Below are positions 8,001 to 17,933 of a stretch of DNA of 64,000 nucleotides, one piece after another. Numbering within the stretch: position 1 is the first letter of the stretch; every line of letters begins with the position of its first letter. Under the pieces are notes generated by a model. It had not been told where the DNA came from. It saw only the letters and a list, made by a program, of their open reading frames with translations, and made no database searches. The position numbers were made by a program, and so were the translations under genes. Source of the stretch: Candidatus Bathyarchaeota archaeon (GTDB lineage: Archaea > Thermoproteota > Bathyarchaeia > 40CM-2-53-6 > DTDX01); NCBI GenBank assembly GCA_018396775.1, contig JAGTRF010000010.1, positions 1 to 64,000 of the forward strand. Reading direction: 5' to 3'.

Positions 8001-8759
8001 ATGATTATAAAAATTGGTTGCTGCGGCTTCCCAATCTCAATGAAAAAATACTTTATGAAATTTAAACTTGTTGAAATTCAAAAAACTTTTTATGAGCCTC
8101 CAAAAACTGAAACTTTAATTAAATGGCGAGAGAATGCGCCTGAAAAATTTGAGTTTTCAGTTAAAGCTTGGCAGGTTTTAACTCACACTTACTCAAGCCC
8201 AACTTGGCGAAAAATGAAGGTGACGCTTAAGAATAAGGAGAATTATGGTTTTTTAAAGCCTACTGAAGAAAACTTTAAAGCTTGGGAAAAAACTTTAGAG
8301 GCTTGCAAAGCTTTAAAAGCTAAAATATGCGTTATTCAAACGCCGCCAAGCTTTAACTGCATTCAAGAAAACATTCAAAATATGGAAAGCTTTCTTAACT
8401 CTATTAAACGCGATGAAATTAAAATTGCTTGGGAACCTAGAGGAAATTGGATAAATCATTTAAGTGAGGTTAAAAGGCTTTGCGAGAAGCTAGATTTAAC
8501 TCATATAGTTGACCCTCTTAAACGAGAGCCGGTAGTGGTTAAGGAAGTTCAATATTTTAGGCTTCACGGGCTTCACCCTAAAAAAGAAGTTAATTATAAA
8601 TATCAATATTCAATTGAAGATTTAAGAAAGTTATATTATAAAATTGAAATTTTAAGAAAATCTAAAGTAAAGGAGGTTTATGTTCTTTTTAACAATTTAA
8701 CAATGAATATTGACGCTGAAAAATTTCTAGAAATTTCTTTAAAAGGAGATAACTATTGA
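8001..8759 (+). CDS. DUF72 (YecE-like) TIM-barrel protein
   Basis: A 252-residue DUF72 protein. The family start KIGCCGFP, the VEIQKTFYEPP segment, FEFSVKAWQ, IAWEPRGNW and YFRLHGLH are all present in order, as in the YecE TIM-barrel family. No enzymatic function is established for the family. The 3' end overlaps the start of the flippase gene by 4 nt (TTG inside ATTGAG), so the two are translationally coupled. ATG start. Confidence 0.9.
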   Translation: MIIKIGCCGFPISMKKYFMKFKLVEIQKTFYEPPKTETLIKWRENAPEKFEFSVKAWQVLTHTYSSPTWRKMKVTLKNKENYGFLKPTEENFKAWEKTLEACKALKAKICVIQTPPSFNCIQENIQNMESFLNSIKRDEIKIAWEPRGNWINHLSEVKRLCEKLDLTHIVDPLKREPVVVKEVQYFRLHGLHPKKEVNYKYQYSIEDLRKLYYKIEILRKSKVKEVYVLFNNLTMNIDAEKFLEISLKGDNY

Positions 8760-10243
8760 GTGGAAAAATAAGAATTAAATATTCAGGGTTAATTGTTTTC
8801 TCTTCAAAAATTTTCAGTGTTTTTACAGGTTTAATATTTGTTGCATTAGTTACAAGAAACCTTTCTGTAAATGAGTTTGGCATATGGCAGTATTTAACCT
8901 TAATTTTATCTTATGTCGTTTTTCCATCAGCTTTAATTCCATATTGGGTTACTAGATTTTATGCTAGAGGCTCTCCTGTAGCTAAAGCTAGCATTATAAG
9001 CAATATGATTGTTTCTTTACCGTTTTTTACAATTTTTTTAATTTCAGCTCCCTTAGCTTCAACAATAATAAAAACTAACCTTTCTTTATTTTATTTAATA
9101 AGCATTCAAATTTTTCTAGTTTATTTATCAACTTCTTTAGAAGCTTTAGCTTTAGCTAAGAAACCGCATTTACTCGGTTATGAAACAATCGCCTTTGAAT
9201 CAGCAAAAATTGCTTTAGCTTTAATTTTATTTACAATTCTTAAGCTTGGATTAAAAGGGGCTATAGCAACAATAATTTTAGCTTATTTAACGCAATGTTT
9301 AACGCTTACCTTTTTTTTAAGAAGAGAATTAATTAAAGAAAAAGGTTTTGATTGGAGAATTCTTAGGAAATGGTTTTCTAACATTTGGTTACCTTTATTT
9401 AACGCGTTTCCAACTTTTATTGGAAGTTTAGACTTATTTGTTTTAGCAGCTTTAACTAAATCAGCTTTTTCTCTAGCTTTTTATAAAGTTGCCTCTTCAG
9501 TCGCCACTGTTATTTCATATTCTTCAACCACAACTATAGCGCTTTATCCAAACCTTCTTAAAGGTGGAGAAAAAAAAGATGTTGAAGAAACATTAAAGTT
9601 TTTTTTAATGTTTGCTGTACCAATGAGTTTTGGAGCAATATTTTTAGCTAAACCAATTCTTCATATATTTAAACCTGAATATGAAGCTGCTGCGCTTTTA
9701 TTAATTTTTATGGCTCCTCAATACTTTTTAAAATCTTTAACGCATATTTTTGGAAATGTAATAATTGGAGTTGAAAGAGTAGATGAGAAAGAAGCTTCCC
9801 TTAAGGATATTCTAAAAAGCAGGCTTTTTAAATGGCCTTTGCTCAACTACTTTAGAAATGGAGTTGCAATAATTTTAACTTATATCCTTGTTTTTTTCGC
9901 GTTAAACCATTTTTCAAGTAGCCTTCCTCTTTATGCAGCTTTCAGCTGTCTTTTAGCTAATATAGCGGCTGATATTTTTCTCTTTATTAAAGCTTATTCA
10001 AATGCTGTAAAAGCTGCTTCATTTAATTTCCCGTTAAATAAGCTTTTAAAATGCTGTTCAGCTTCAATAATAATGATTATACCCTTAAAAGTTTTGAATC
10101 CAGTTAAATCTCTTGAAACAATATTTGCGATTGCCGTCGGCTCAATTATTTATTTCCTTTGCTTATTTTTAATAGATTTTGAAAGCAAAACTTTATTTAA
10201 AAAAATTTTCACATATGTAAAAAAGTTTAATTTATGGGAATAA
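8756..10243 (+). CDS. Polysaccharide/lipid-linked oligosaccharide flippase (MOP superfamily)
   Basis: A 495-residue integral membrane protein with about 12-14 predicted helices and the Wzx-like N-terminus (SGLIVFSSKIFSVFTGLIFV, then RNLSVNEFGIWQY). It probably flips lipid-linked glycans across the membrane for surface glycosylation. The start is TTG overlapping the previous stop. It converges with cofE, overlapping by 12 nt. Other glycan genes lie at 4.3, 17.9, 52.9 and 54.7 kb. Confidence 0.85.
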   Translation: MSGKIRIKYSGLIVFSSKIFSVFTGLIFVALVTRNLSVNEFGIWQYLTLILSYVVFPSALIPYWVTRFYARGSPVAKASIISNMIVSLPFFTIFLISAPLASTIIKTNLSLFYLISIQIFLVYLSTSLEALALAKKPHLLGYETIAFESAKIALALILFTILKLGLKGAIATIILAYLTQCLTLTFFLRRELIKEKGFDWRILRKWFSNIWLPLFNAFPTFIGSLDLFVLAALTKSAFSLAFYKVASSVATVISYSSTTTIALYPNLLKGGEKKDVEETLKFFLMFAVPMSFGAIFLAKPILHIFKPEYEAAALLLIFMAPQYFLKSLTHIFGNVIIGVERVDEKEASLKDILKSRLFKWPLLNYFRNGVAIILTYILVFFALNHFSSSLPLYAAFSCLLANIAADIFLFIKAYSNAVKAASFNFPLNKLLKCCSASIIMIIPLKVLNPVKSLETIFAIAVGSIIYFLCLFLIDFESKTLFKKIFTYVKKFNLWE

Positions 10244-10990
10244 ATTATATTTATTTTGTTTTACTAAATCCTTTAAGCTTCCATTGCCTTTAACATATTT
10301 ATAGCCTTTTATTAATGCTACTGGCACTCCATTAGTTTTATTCATAACAAGTTCCGCAGCTGAAGCTAATTCATCAGCCACGCATATTATAGTAACTTTG
10401 AGAGTAAAATTAAACATGTCTTTTCTTCCTCTATAATCTTTTAATGGAATTAAACCTGAAACGCCTATGGCTACATTAACTTGTCCACTTCTCCATGGTC
10501 TTCCAAAAGTGTCAGAAATTATTACAGCTACATCAACGTTAACCAAATTTTTTATTCCTTTTCTAATAGCTTCAGCAGAAGCATCAGGATTTTTAGGAAG
10601 GAGAACAATGAAGTCTTCCCCTTCAACATTAGATTTATCTATTCCTGCATTAGCGCATACGAATCCATGTTTTGTCTCGCAAATAATATGACCTTTAATC
10701 ATCCTCACAATTCTTTTAGACTCTCTTAAAATAACTTCAACCATTCTAGGATCTTTATTTAAAAGCTTAGAAGCTTTTAAAGCAAATTTAGATGGTATAA
10801 TGGTTTTTAAATCAATGATTCTTCCTTCAGCTTTAGAAACTATTTTATGCGCTATAACTATTACGTCTCCATCCTCAATTTTTACTCCATTAACTTTAGC
10901 TGCTTCAACTATTAAGGTTGATAAGTCATCTCCTTCTTTAACAATTCCTATTCCTTTTAAAGGGATAATCTTAATAGAATCTTCATTCAA
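10232..10990 (-). CDS. cofE: Coenzyme F420-0:L-glutamate ligase
   Basis: A 252-residue CofE, which adds gamma-linked glutamates to F420-0 using GTP. Family blocks: IIPLKGIGIVKEGDDL, GDVIVIAHKIVSKAEG, the CETKHGFVCANAGIDKSN stretch, VIISDTFGRPWR and the metal-binding ADELASAAELVMNK. Full length for the family. Its presence implies F420-dependent redox chemistry. It lies 6 nt after the fumarase beta-subunit gene on the same strand, so fumA-fumB-cofE may be one operon. Confidence 0.95.
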   Translation of the reverse strand: MNEDSIKIIPLKGIGIVKEGDDLSTLIVEAAKVNGVKIEDGDVIVIAHKIVSKAEGRIIDLKTIIPSKFALKASKLLNKDPRMVEVILRESKRIVRMIKGHIICETKHGFVCANAGIDKSNVEGEDFIVLLPKNPDASAEAIRKGIKNLVNVDVAVIISDTFGRPWRSGQVNVAIGVSGLIPLKDYRGRKDMFNFTLKVTIICVADELASAAELVMNKTNGVPVALIKGYKYVKGNGSLKDLVKQNKYNLFP

Positions 10991-10996
10991 ACGTCT

Positions 10997-11599
10997 TCAC
11001 TTTAAAATTCTTCTTAAATTTTCATCCACTTTCAATTTAACTTTCTCGTAAAGATTATTTCCTTTAGAGTCAATTGCTACAATTAATGGACCAAAATTTT
11101 CAACTTTAAAAACCCATAAAGCTTCTGGAACACCTAAATCTAACCATTCTACTTTAACAATTTTTTTAATCATTTTTGCAGCTGCAACACCAGCTCCACC
11201 AGTGAAAGCGCAATAAACCCCTATGTGCTCTTTTAAAGCTGAAGCTGTTTCTAAGCCCATTCCCCCTTTCCCAATAATCATTTTAATTTTAAACAATTTT
11301 ATAAGTTGAGGAGTTGAATGATTCATTCGCATGCTTGTTGTTGGCCCAGCTGCAACAACTTTCCATTCACCTCTAACTTTTTTAACTATTGGGCCGCAAT
11401 GATAAATAACAGCTTCATAAAGCTTAACTGGAAGCATTTTATTTTTAAGCTTATAATTGATAGCTCTAGCGCAACCCATATCTCTTATCGTTACGATTTC
11501 TCCTGTTAAGTAAACCTCATCTCCTAAAGAAAGGTTTTTAATAAAATTTGTTGAAAGAGGTGTTTCAGCTTGAATCTTCAAGCTCCTCAACTTCTCCAT
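10997..11599 (-). CDS. Class I fumarate hydratase, beta (C-terminal) subunit
   Basis: A 200-residue subunit of the two-part [4Fe-4S] fumarase/L(+)-tartrate dehydratase family, which interconverts fumarate and malate. Typical blocks are LSLGDEVYLTGEIVTIRDMG, YHCGPIV, AGPTTSMRM and IGKGGMG. The start overlaps the alpha-subunit gene by 35 nt, showing tight coupling. The complex would act in the cytoplasm in a partial citrate cycle. Tartrate dehydratase is the alternative activity and cannot be excluded by sequence. Confidence 0.92.
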   Translation of the reverse strand: MEKLRSLKIQAETPLSTNFIKNLSLGDEVYLTGEIVTIRDMGCARAINYKLKNKMLPVKLYEAVIYHCGPIVKKVRGEWKVVAAGPTTSMRMNHSTPQLIKLFKIKMIIGKGGMGLETASALKEHIGVYCAFTGGAGVAAAKMIKKIVKVEWLDLGVPEALWVFKVENFGPLIVAIDSKGNNLYEKVKLKVDENLRRILK

Positions 11600-12437
11600 T
11601 GCTGTAAATTTTTAAGCTTGCTCTTCTATCAACCCAGCATTGAAAAGAAATTCCAACAGGTAAACTGGCTGTATGACAACTGGCATATTCAATTCCTACA
11701 TCAAAAACTGATATTTCTCCACCTAACCCCATTGGCCCAATCCCTAATTTATTGATTAAATTTAATAAATTTTCCTCTAGCTTAGCTATTTCATTATCTT
11801 CATTTCGTTTTCCAATAGCTCTTAATAAAGCTTTTTTAGATAAAAATTGAGCTAAATCAGCTGTTCCACCTATTCCTACTCCAATTCTTCCAGGAGGGCA
11901 AGCTTTCCCAATTTTTTCAGCTGCAAAATTTAAAATAAATTTTTTAATAACTTCCACATCATCATTTGGATTGAAAATTTTTAAAATGCTTAAATTTTCT
12001 GAGCCAGCACCTTTAGGGGAGACTGTAACTTCCATAAAGTCTCCTTCAACCTGCTCTAAATAAATGAATGGAATAAGTCTTCCAGTGTTATCGCTGGAGT
12101 TTATTCTCGTTAAAGGATGAACTATGCTTGGTCTTAATGGAATTTCTTCTGTAGCCTTTCTCACAGCTTTGAAAACAACTTCTTTAATGTTAAAATCAAT
12201 TTTAAATTTGCTTCCAAATTTAATGAAGAAATTTATCACGCCTGTATCTTGGCAAATAGGCGCCTCCAACTTTTCTGCAAGCTTAACATTTTCAATCATA
12301 ATTTTTAATTGAGCTTTTCCAAGCGGAGAATTTTCTTTTTTATAAGCTTTCTTTAAAGCTTTAAAAACATCTTTAGGAAGAGTTACTTCAGCTTTCTTTA
12401 TTAAATTTATTAAGTGATTTTCAAGTTTTTCCTTCAT
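11565..12437 (-). CDS. Class I fumarate hydratase, alpha (N-terminal) subunit
   Basis: A 290-residue alpha subunit carrying the iron-sulfur cluster. The three cluster cysteines lie in ICQDTG (about residue 62), KACPPGRIGVGIGG (about 185) and ASCHTASLP (about 262). Other family blocks are RPSIVHPLTR and SPKGAGSEN. It pairs with the overlapping beta-subunit gene downstream. The DNA polymerase gene lies 7 nt upstream on the same strand, so this may belong to a long minus-strand transcript. Confidence 0.93.
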   Translation of the reverse strand: MKEKLENHLINLIKKAEVTLPKDVFKALKKAYKKENSPLGKAQLKIMIENVKLAEKLEAPICQDTGVINFFIKFGSKFKIDFNIKEVVFKAVRKATEEIPLRPSIVHPLTRINSSDNTGRLIPFIYLEQVEGDFMEVTVSPKGAGSENLSILKIFNPNDDVEVIKKFILNFAAEKIGKACPPGRIGVGIGGTADLAQFLSKKALLRAIGKRNEDNEIAKLEENLLNLINKLGIGPMGLGGEISVFDVGIEYASCHTASLPVGISFQCWVDRRASLKIYSNGEVEELEDSS

Positions 12438-12444
12438 TTACGCT

Positions 12445-15042
12445 TTACCCTTCAAAAAAAGCTTCAAGCTTAGTATGTCCAATTAACTCGTTTAAATTTG
12501 TTCCTAAAGCATCTAAAACCTGCTCAAATGTAGATTCAATATATTCAACATATTTTCTTGTATCAACTTCATCTATAGAAGCTAAGCTTGTTGGTTTAAC
12601 TCCTAAATCTCCAACAACTTTAACGAAAGATATTAAATCTCCAGGTTTAATTTCTAATCCTTTGCTTTCAAGCAGTTGAGCTGCTTTAACATGCTGCGGT
12701 GTGGTTTTAACGTATCCTTCAGGAGGCTTGCTTATAACTATTTTAAAAGCTAAATCTTCTAAAGAGTATTTATGAGCTTTCAAGTTAAAATAGCAGTCTT
12801 TAACAATTTTTTTAATTTTCTCTTTAGCTTCATTAAATTCATCTTTTGTTTTAACTTGGCTTAGAATTTGAATCATTTCATAAAATGCTCTTTTCAAAAA
12901 CTCTGGTATATGCCTTTTTTTACCAGTTAAACCTTTAATATCAACTGTCCCATCTTTATATACGCCTAAATAATTCTTTTTTCTTAAGCTTAAAGCAATA
13001 TACCTATACCATTTATCAACTTCAAGCTCCATTTTAAGGTTTATTTTTGACCAATTAATTAATTCTTGCAATTGCTCTTCTGTTGGATTACCTAAAAATA
13101 TAGAGTCTGTATCTCCATAAATAACGTTAACACCTAATTCTTTAGCTTTCTCTATAGTTTTAGTTATTATAAATCTTCCTATAGCAGCTGTAGCTTCAGC
13201 TACAGGTGGACAGTAAAGAGAGAAGGTTTCAGCTCCAAATACACCATAACTTGCATTTAAAACAACTTTTAACGCACTTTGAATAACAGTATAAAGGCTT
13301 CTAACTTCTTCATTTAAAGTTTTATCTTTTGATTTCACTTTATACCATTTAACTCTTAAATCTCTAAGGGATCCTATTAATAAGCTTTCTAAAGCTCTTT
13401 TTTTAATGCAAACCCAATGAGGTGTTCCAGGAACCTTATTGCTTTTGCATTCTTCATGAGGGCATAAAATTGTTTCATAACCTAAATTCCAAACTTTAAT
13501 TATTGAAGGATATAATGAAGCGAAATCTAAAACAGCTACATTAAAATGTATTCCTTGAATCGGTTTAACAACTATAGCGCCTTTATATTTTTTTCCTTTT
13601 ATTACAGCTTCTGTAGCTGTCACTCCTTTAATAGATAAAATATCATCTGATCTAGGGATTAAATATTTTCTTTTTCTATGCTCATTATAAATCATGCTTC
13701 TTATCCAATTTGATACTCCCTGTCTAGCAACATCCTCCATAGGCATAACAGCTATTCTAGATAAAGCTGTAATTATCTTCATAACTAACGAGTTATTAAA
13801 GGTTGTTAAATTTAATGTTACCATTGAGTCTGTTAAACAGTAAGCTGCTAATTCAGAATATGTAAGCTCTGAAACAGGTTTTTGAATTTCCATTTTTCCA
13901 AATTGAATTAAAGCTTTACCAACTTCATCTAAAGTATTCTCTCTATATTTTTGGTTAAAAGCATAAACTTGAATTGAACGATTAAAAAAGAACTTATATA
14001 AATCTATATGAATCCCATGAATTACTGAAGCTGACTCTCTGCCTAACTCTATTGGAATAGACTCTTTTGAAAAACCAAGCTTTCTAGCGCGGTTATATAA
14101 ATATTTTAAATCAAAATCATCTCCATTAAAAGTTAATATGAAAGGGTATTTAATCATAGCTTTAAAAAATTCAATTAAAAGATTTCTTTCATCATTAAAG
14201 TAAGTTATTTCAGCTTCAGCTGGTAAAGAAGCTTCTTCCTCTTGAACTCCGCTTCTTTTTAATAAAAAGATTTTTCTCTCTCCGTTTACTCCAGATATGC
14301 TAGCGCATATAATTGGATATTCAGCTTCAGAAGCTGAAGGCATTCTAGTAGCTATAGGGGAGTAAACTTCTATATCGATGGCAGCCCTTAAAAATTCTGG
14401 AACAGGGCATTCAAGAAGCTTTGCCCAATTTAACAATAATTCTAAATCATAATTCTCTTTTAATGCATCTTTTATAGAATTTAAAATATTTGAATCTATA
14501 TTATATTCTATTGGAGTAAGTTTGCTATTCTCCACTTTATATAGCATTCCAGGAATTAGTTGTCTATCATATATATAACATTCAGTATATTTAATATCAG
14601 CTTCCCATGCTTTTAAAATATCTCTTATGGAGCCTGATGGTTTCCCTCCAATTGATAAAGGATCTTTAGCGATAATTTTTGTAACATTAATTTTTTTGTC
14701 TTCAAGAGCATCATGTTTTTCTTCCTCCTCAAATCTTTCAAAACCTTCATGCTTAACTAAAGCTTCATTAAATTGAAGCTCTTGAATAGACTGTTTAGAA
14801 AAACAGTAAGGTTTATGAGAGGAGTCATCATACCAAAAATAAATTTTCTTTTCCTCAGGTTCATAAAGCTTAAGAAAAGCTAAGCGTTTCTCTCCATCAT
14901 AACCTGCTCCAACAAGATAAGCTTTACTTAAATTAACAGCTAGTTCAGGTTTATAAATTGGCTCTTGAAGAACTTCAATTTTAATAGAAGCAGGCTCCGA
15001 TTCTTTAGCTTCTTTAGAAAAATACTTTTCTAGAGTTTCCAT
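12445..15042 (-). CDS. Family B DNA polymerase (replicative, with 3'-5' exonuclease)
   Basis: An 865-residue family B polymerase. Exonuclease motifs: DIEVYSP (D223, E225), FNGDDFDLKY (D309) and YCLTDS (D405). Polymerase motifs: DFASLYPSI (motif A, D506), KVVLNASYG (motif B, about 592-600) and YGDTDS (motif C, 642-647). A cysteine-rich insertion, CPHEEC at 527 with C545 (CPHEECKSNK...WVC), sits in the fingers. All catalytic acids are present, so it should be active in chromosomal replication or repair. It is close to the usual 780-900 residue length. ATG start. Confidence 0.95.
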   Translation of the reverse strand: METLEKYFSKEAKESEPASIKIEVLQEPIYKPELAVNLSKAYLVGAGYDGEKRLAFLKLYEPEEKKIYFWYDDSSHKPYCFSKQSIQELQFNEALVKHEGFERFEEEEKHDALEDKKINVTKIIAKDPLSIGGKPSGSIRDILKAWEADIKYTECYIYDRQLIPGMLYKVENSKLTPIEYNIDSNILNSIKDALKENYDLELLLNWAKLLECPVPEFLRAAIDIEVYSPIATRMPSASEAEYPIICASISGVNGERKIFLLKRSGVQEEEASLPAEAEITYFNDERNLLIEFFKAMIKYPFILTFNGDDFDLKYLYNRARKLGFSKESIPIELGRESASVIHGIHIDLYKFFFNRSIQVYAFNQKYRENTLDEVGKALIQFGKMEIQKPVSELTYSELAAYCLTDSMVTLNLTTFNNSLVMKIITALSRIAVMPMEDVARQGVSNWIRSMIYNEHRKRKYLIPRSDDILSIKGVTATEAVIKGKKYKGAIVVKPIQGIHFNVAVLDFASLYPSIIKVWNLGYETILCPHEECKSNKVPGTPHWVCIKKRALESLLIGSLRDLRVKWYKVKSKDKTLNEEVRSLYTVIQSALKVVLNASYGVFGAETFSLYCPPVAEATAAIGRFIITKTIEKAKELGVNVIYGDTDSIFLGNPTEEQLQELINWSKINLKMELEVDKWYRYIALSLRKKNYLGVYKDGTVDIKGLTGKKRHIPEFLKRAFYEMIQILSQVKTKDEFNEAKEKIKKIVKDCYFNLKAHKYSLEDLAFKIVISKPPEGYVKTTPQHVKAAQLLESKGLEIKPGDLISFVKVVGDLGVKPTSLASIDEVDTRKYVEYIESTFEQVLDALGTNLNELIGHTKLEAFFEG

Positions 15043-15162
15043 AAACTGTTTTTTCTCCCTTAAACTAGGTAAAAATAAGGTTTAATAAAAATTAAGGTTA
15101 TAATGCTTTATTAATTTGCTGATATAAAATGTTTTAGTTGGAGGGGGCGGATTTTTAAAGCT

Positions 15163-16503
15163 TTGCCTCTTTTAGAAGCTTTACCTTTAGCAATAGAAGC
15201 TTTAAGTTGGATGGAGAGTGAAGGTTTAAGCGAGAAAGCAGCTGTAGCTAAAGCATATAAGCAATTAAACATTAAGAAGACTGAAGCTTTAAAGCTAGGT
15301 TACATGATTGTTCTTGAAACAATTAAAAGAAAAAACTTTATAGAAGAAGTTATTTTAAAAAATATGCCTATAGAAGCTTTTTCTAAGTTAAATTTTGGAT
15401 TAAAAAATTTTTTAAGAATTTACGTTTACTGGATGAAATTTAAAAAAGCCTCATTTAAAGAAGCGGTTTCCCTAGCTAATTATGCTAGAGAAATTTTTGG
15501 TTGGAGAAGCTTTAACGAATTAGAGTTAGCGCTTGGAAAAATTTTAATTACAAATCTAAATGAGGTTTTAAGAGGAAGAAGTGAAGAAGAAAAAATTGCT
15601 TTAAAAGCTTTTCATCCAAAATGGTTTGTTAAATACTGCATTAAATTAATGGGGAAGCCTCAAGCATTAAAATTTTTTAAAGCAAATATGAATTTTAAAC
15701 ATGTTTACTTAAGGTTAAATACTTTAAAAGGGAATGAAGAAGAATTAAAAAGAAGGATTGAAAGCGAAGGAGTTGAGCTGGAAGAGTTAAGAGATTTAAC
15801 GCATGTATATCTTTTAAAGAAAACTACGAAGCCTCTTGTAAAGCTTGAAGCCTATTCTAAGGGTTTATTTTATATTCAAGATAAATCCAGCTGCCTAGCG
15901 GTTTTAGCAGCAAACCCTAAACCAGGAAACGTAATCATCGATGCTTGCGCTGCTCCCGGGGGGAAAACAAGCTTTTTAGCTCAATTAATGGAGAATAAAG
16001 GTAAAATCTATTCTTTAGATTATTCTAAAGAAAGAGTTAAAGTTTGGTTAATGGAAATGAATCGAATGAATGTAAAAAACACTGAAATGATTTTATGCGA
16101 TATAACTAAGCCAATACCGTTAAAAATTGAAGCTGACGTTGTGCTTTTAGATCCACCATGCACAGGAACAGGAACATTAATGAAGAACCCATCTATGAAG
16201 TGGCGCATCAATTTATCTTTAATTAAAAAGTTTCAAAACATTCAGTTTAAAATGCTTGAAAACTGCAGTAAGCTTGTAAAAGTTAATGGAAGCTTAATTT
16301 ACTCTACATGCTCTATAACGCTGGAGGAAAATGAGTTTTTAATAGAAAAATTTCTAAAGCTTAACCCTAACTTTAAGCTTACCTTAATAAAACCTTTTAT
16401 TGGTTCTTTAGGGTTTAGAGGACAAAACTTATGTCAAAGATTATATCCGCATATCCATGAAAGCGAAGGATTTTTTATTGCAAAAATAGAGAGAGAATTT
16501 TAA
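15163..16503 (+). CDS. NSUN/RsmB-type RNA cytosine-C5 methyltransferase
   Basis: A 446-residue S-adenosylmethionine-dependent m5C RNA methyltransferase. A NusB-like helical N-terminal region (about residues 1-140) precedes the Rossmann core with DACAAPGGKTS, the DPPCTGTG motif holding one catalytic cysteine and YSTCSITLEENE holding the second. It probably modifies tRNA or rRNA; which one is not decidable here. The start is TTG, with GGAGGGGGCGG upstream. Divergent from the polymerase gene. Confidence 0.9.
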   Translation: MPLLEALPLAIEALSWMESEGLSEKAAVAKAYKQLNIKKTEALKLGYMIVLETIKRKNFIEEVILKNMPIEAFSKLNFGLKNFLRIYVYWMKFKKASFKEAVSLANYAREIFGWRSFNELELALGKILITNLNEVLRGRSEEEKIALKAFHPKWFVKYCIKLMGKPQALKFFKANMNFKHVYLRLNTLKGNEEELKRRIESEGVELEELRDLTHVYLLKKTTKPLVKLEAYSKGLFYIQDKSSCLAVLAANPKPGNVIIDACAAPGGKTSFLAQLMENKGKIYSLDYSKERVKVWLMEMNRMNVKNTEMILCDITKPIPLKIEADVVLLDPPCTGTGTLMKNPSMKWRINLSLIKKFQNIQFKMLENCSKLVKVNGSLIYSTCSITLEENEFLIEKFLKLNPNFKLTLIKPFIGSLGFRGQNLCQRLYPHIHESEGFFIAKIEREF

Positions 16504-16504
16504 T

Positions 16505-17410
16505 TTAATAATGATTTAAAGATTTAGTTAAAGCGCATAAAACTTCAGTAATTATTTTTGCAGCTAAAACAGCTGTTACACCATTATCATAGCTTGGATT
16601 AACCTCAACTAAATCAAAACCAATAATTTTACAATTGCAAAGCTCAGTTAACAATGTTAATAGGAAGCTTGGGTCTAAACCATCGCTTTCAGGATTTCCA
16701 ACGCCAGGAGCAAAAGCAGGATCAAGAACATCTATATCTAAAGTTAAATAAACATTATTAAAGCTTGAAACTTTATCCATTAATATTTTAGCAGCTTTTT
16801 TAACGCCAAGCTTTCTTAAATCAAAAGTTGATAAAAAGAATATTTTATTGTTTTTCGCATAAGATATTTCTTCATTGCATGCAGCTCTAACACCAATTTC
16901 AAAAATTTTCTCCGCACCTATTTCCTCAACAATTCTCTTCATAAAACTTGCATGACAAAACTTTTCGCCTAAATATGATTCTCTTAAATCAAAATGCGCG
17001 TCAAAACTTATAATGCAAGAGTTATGCGGTAAAGCTTTAGCAGAACCATAAGTTATTGTATGCTCTCCACCAATAAGTACAGGCATTTTATTCAATTTTA
17101 AAACTTCATTTACAACTTTGTTAACTCTATTTAATACTTCTAAAGTTTCCCCAGTTAATGTTAAATCTCCGCAATCATAAATTTTTAATTTTTCCCCGTC
17201 AAAATCAACTCTAAAGCTGTAAAGCTCTATATTCATGGAGGCTTCCCTAATAAATAAAGGTGCAAACCTTGATCCAGGCCTATAACTGCTAGTTTTATCA
17301 AATGGAACCCCAATTATAAGGTATTTCGCTTCTTTAAACTCGCTTGTTAAACCAGAGAAATTTAATGAAGGCTGAAGATAAAACATTAAATTTGATAAAT
17401 CTTCCTTCAA
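16505..17410 (-). CDS. Ureohydrolase, agmatinase-like
   Basis: A 301-residue arginase/agmatinase-family enzyme. The two-manganese site is intact: GGEHTITYG, SFDAHFDLRE and TLDIDVLDPAFAPGVG, with FDLVEVNPSYD downstream. Agmatinase makes putrescine and urea from agmatine; in archaea this serves polyamine synthesis. Length and motifs fit agmatinase, but arginase or guanidinobutyrase activity cannot be excluded. ATG start. It converges with the RNA methyltransferase gene with a 1-nt gap. Confidence 0.88.
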   Translation of the reverse strand: MKEDLSNLMFYLQPSLNFSGLTSEFKEAKYLIIGVPFDKTSSYRPGSRFAPLFIREASMNIELYSFRVDFDGEKLKIYDCGDLTLTGETLEVLNRVNKVVNEVLKLNKMPVLIGGEHTITYGSAKALPHNSCIISFDAHFDLRESYLGEKFCHASFMKRIVEEIGAEKIFEIGVRAACNEEISYAKNNKIFFLSTFDLRKLGVKKAAKILMDKVSSFNNVYLTLDIDVLDPAFAPGVGNPESDGLDPSFLLTLLTELCNCKIIGFDLVEVNPSYDNGVTAVLAAKIITEVLCALTKSLNHY

Positions 17411-17562
17411 TTCTATTTTAACACCTTCTCTAAATATTTTAACGCTTACATTTTTCTTAAGATTAAAGAAGATAAAGCTTATGAATTAGAAACGGTTTAA
17501 TTAAAGGGAAAAGCTTAAAGGTCGGTGGCTTTAAACTCTTCGAGAAAAAGAGGCGTATTATA

Positions 17563-17925
17563 TTGAAGAAGGAATTAAAGATTACTTCAAGTTTATTTTC
17601 AGGAATTTTTTATATAGCTGCTGGAGTTTACGGGTTAGCTTTAACTGCTATTCTAGCTTCAAGCTTAATTCCGCTTTACTTAATGCATTGCTTAGCTTTA
17701 ATAGCAGGTTTCCAAATTTTGAAGAAAAAGAAGTGGCCTGCAATTTTAGCTTTGCTTTTATCCCCGTTAATGGTTACCTCCTCAATTTCAACGTTATACT
17801 ATTCTTTAGAGTTGGCAAGCTTAAGCCTAACTACAGTTGCTTTTTGTTTAACTTTAATCATTTACACAGCATTCACGATAATTTCTTTCTTTTTAATTGC
17901 AGCTTCATGGAAAGAGTTTAAATGA
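17563..17925 (+). CDS. Four-helix small membrane protein
   Basis: A 120-residue integral membrane protein with about four hydrophobic helices (near residues 8-30, 38-50, 57-78 and 88-115) and no catalytic motif. I do not recognise the family. It starts with TTG and ends 8 nt before the dolichol-phosphate-sugar synthase gene. It could be a membrane partner of that enzyme, as small DPM2/GtrA-like proteins are for other GT2 enzymes; that is inference from spacing and topology. Confidence 0.65.
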   Translation: MKKELKITSSLFSGIFYIAAGVYGLALTAILASSLIPLYLMHCLALIAGFQILKKKKWPAILALLLSPLMVTSSISTLYYSLELASLSLTTVAFCLTLIIYTAFTIISFFLIAASWKEFK

Positions 17926-17933
17926 AGTAAAAA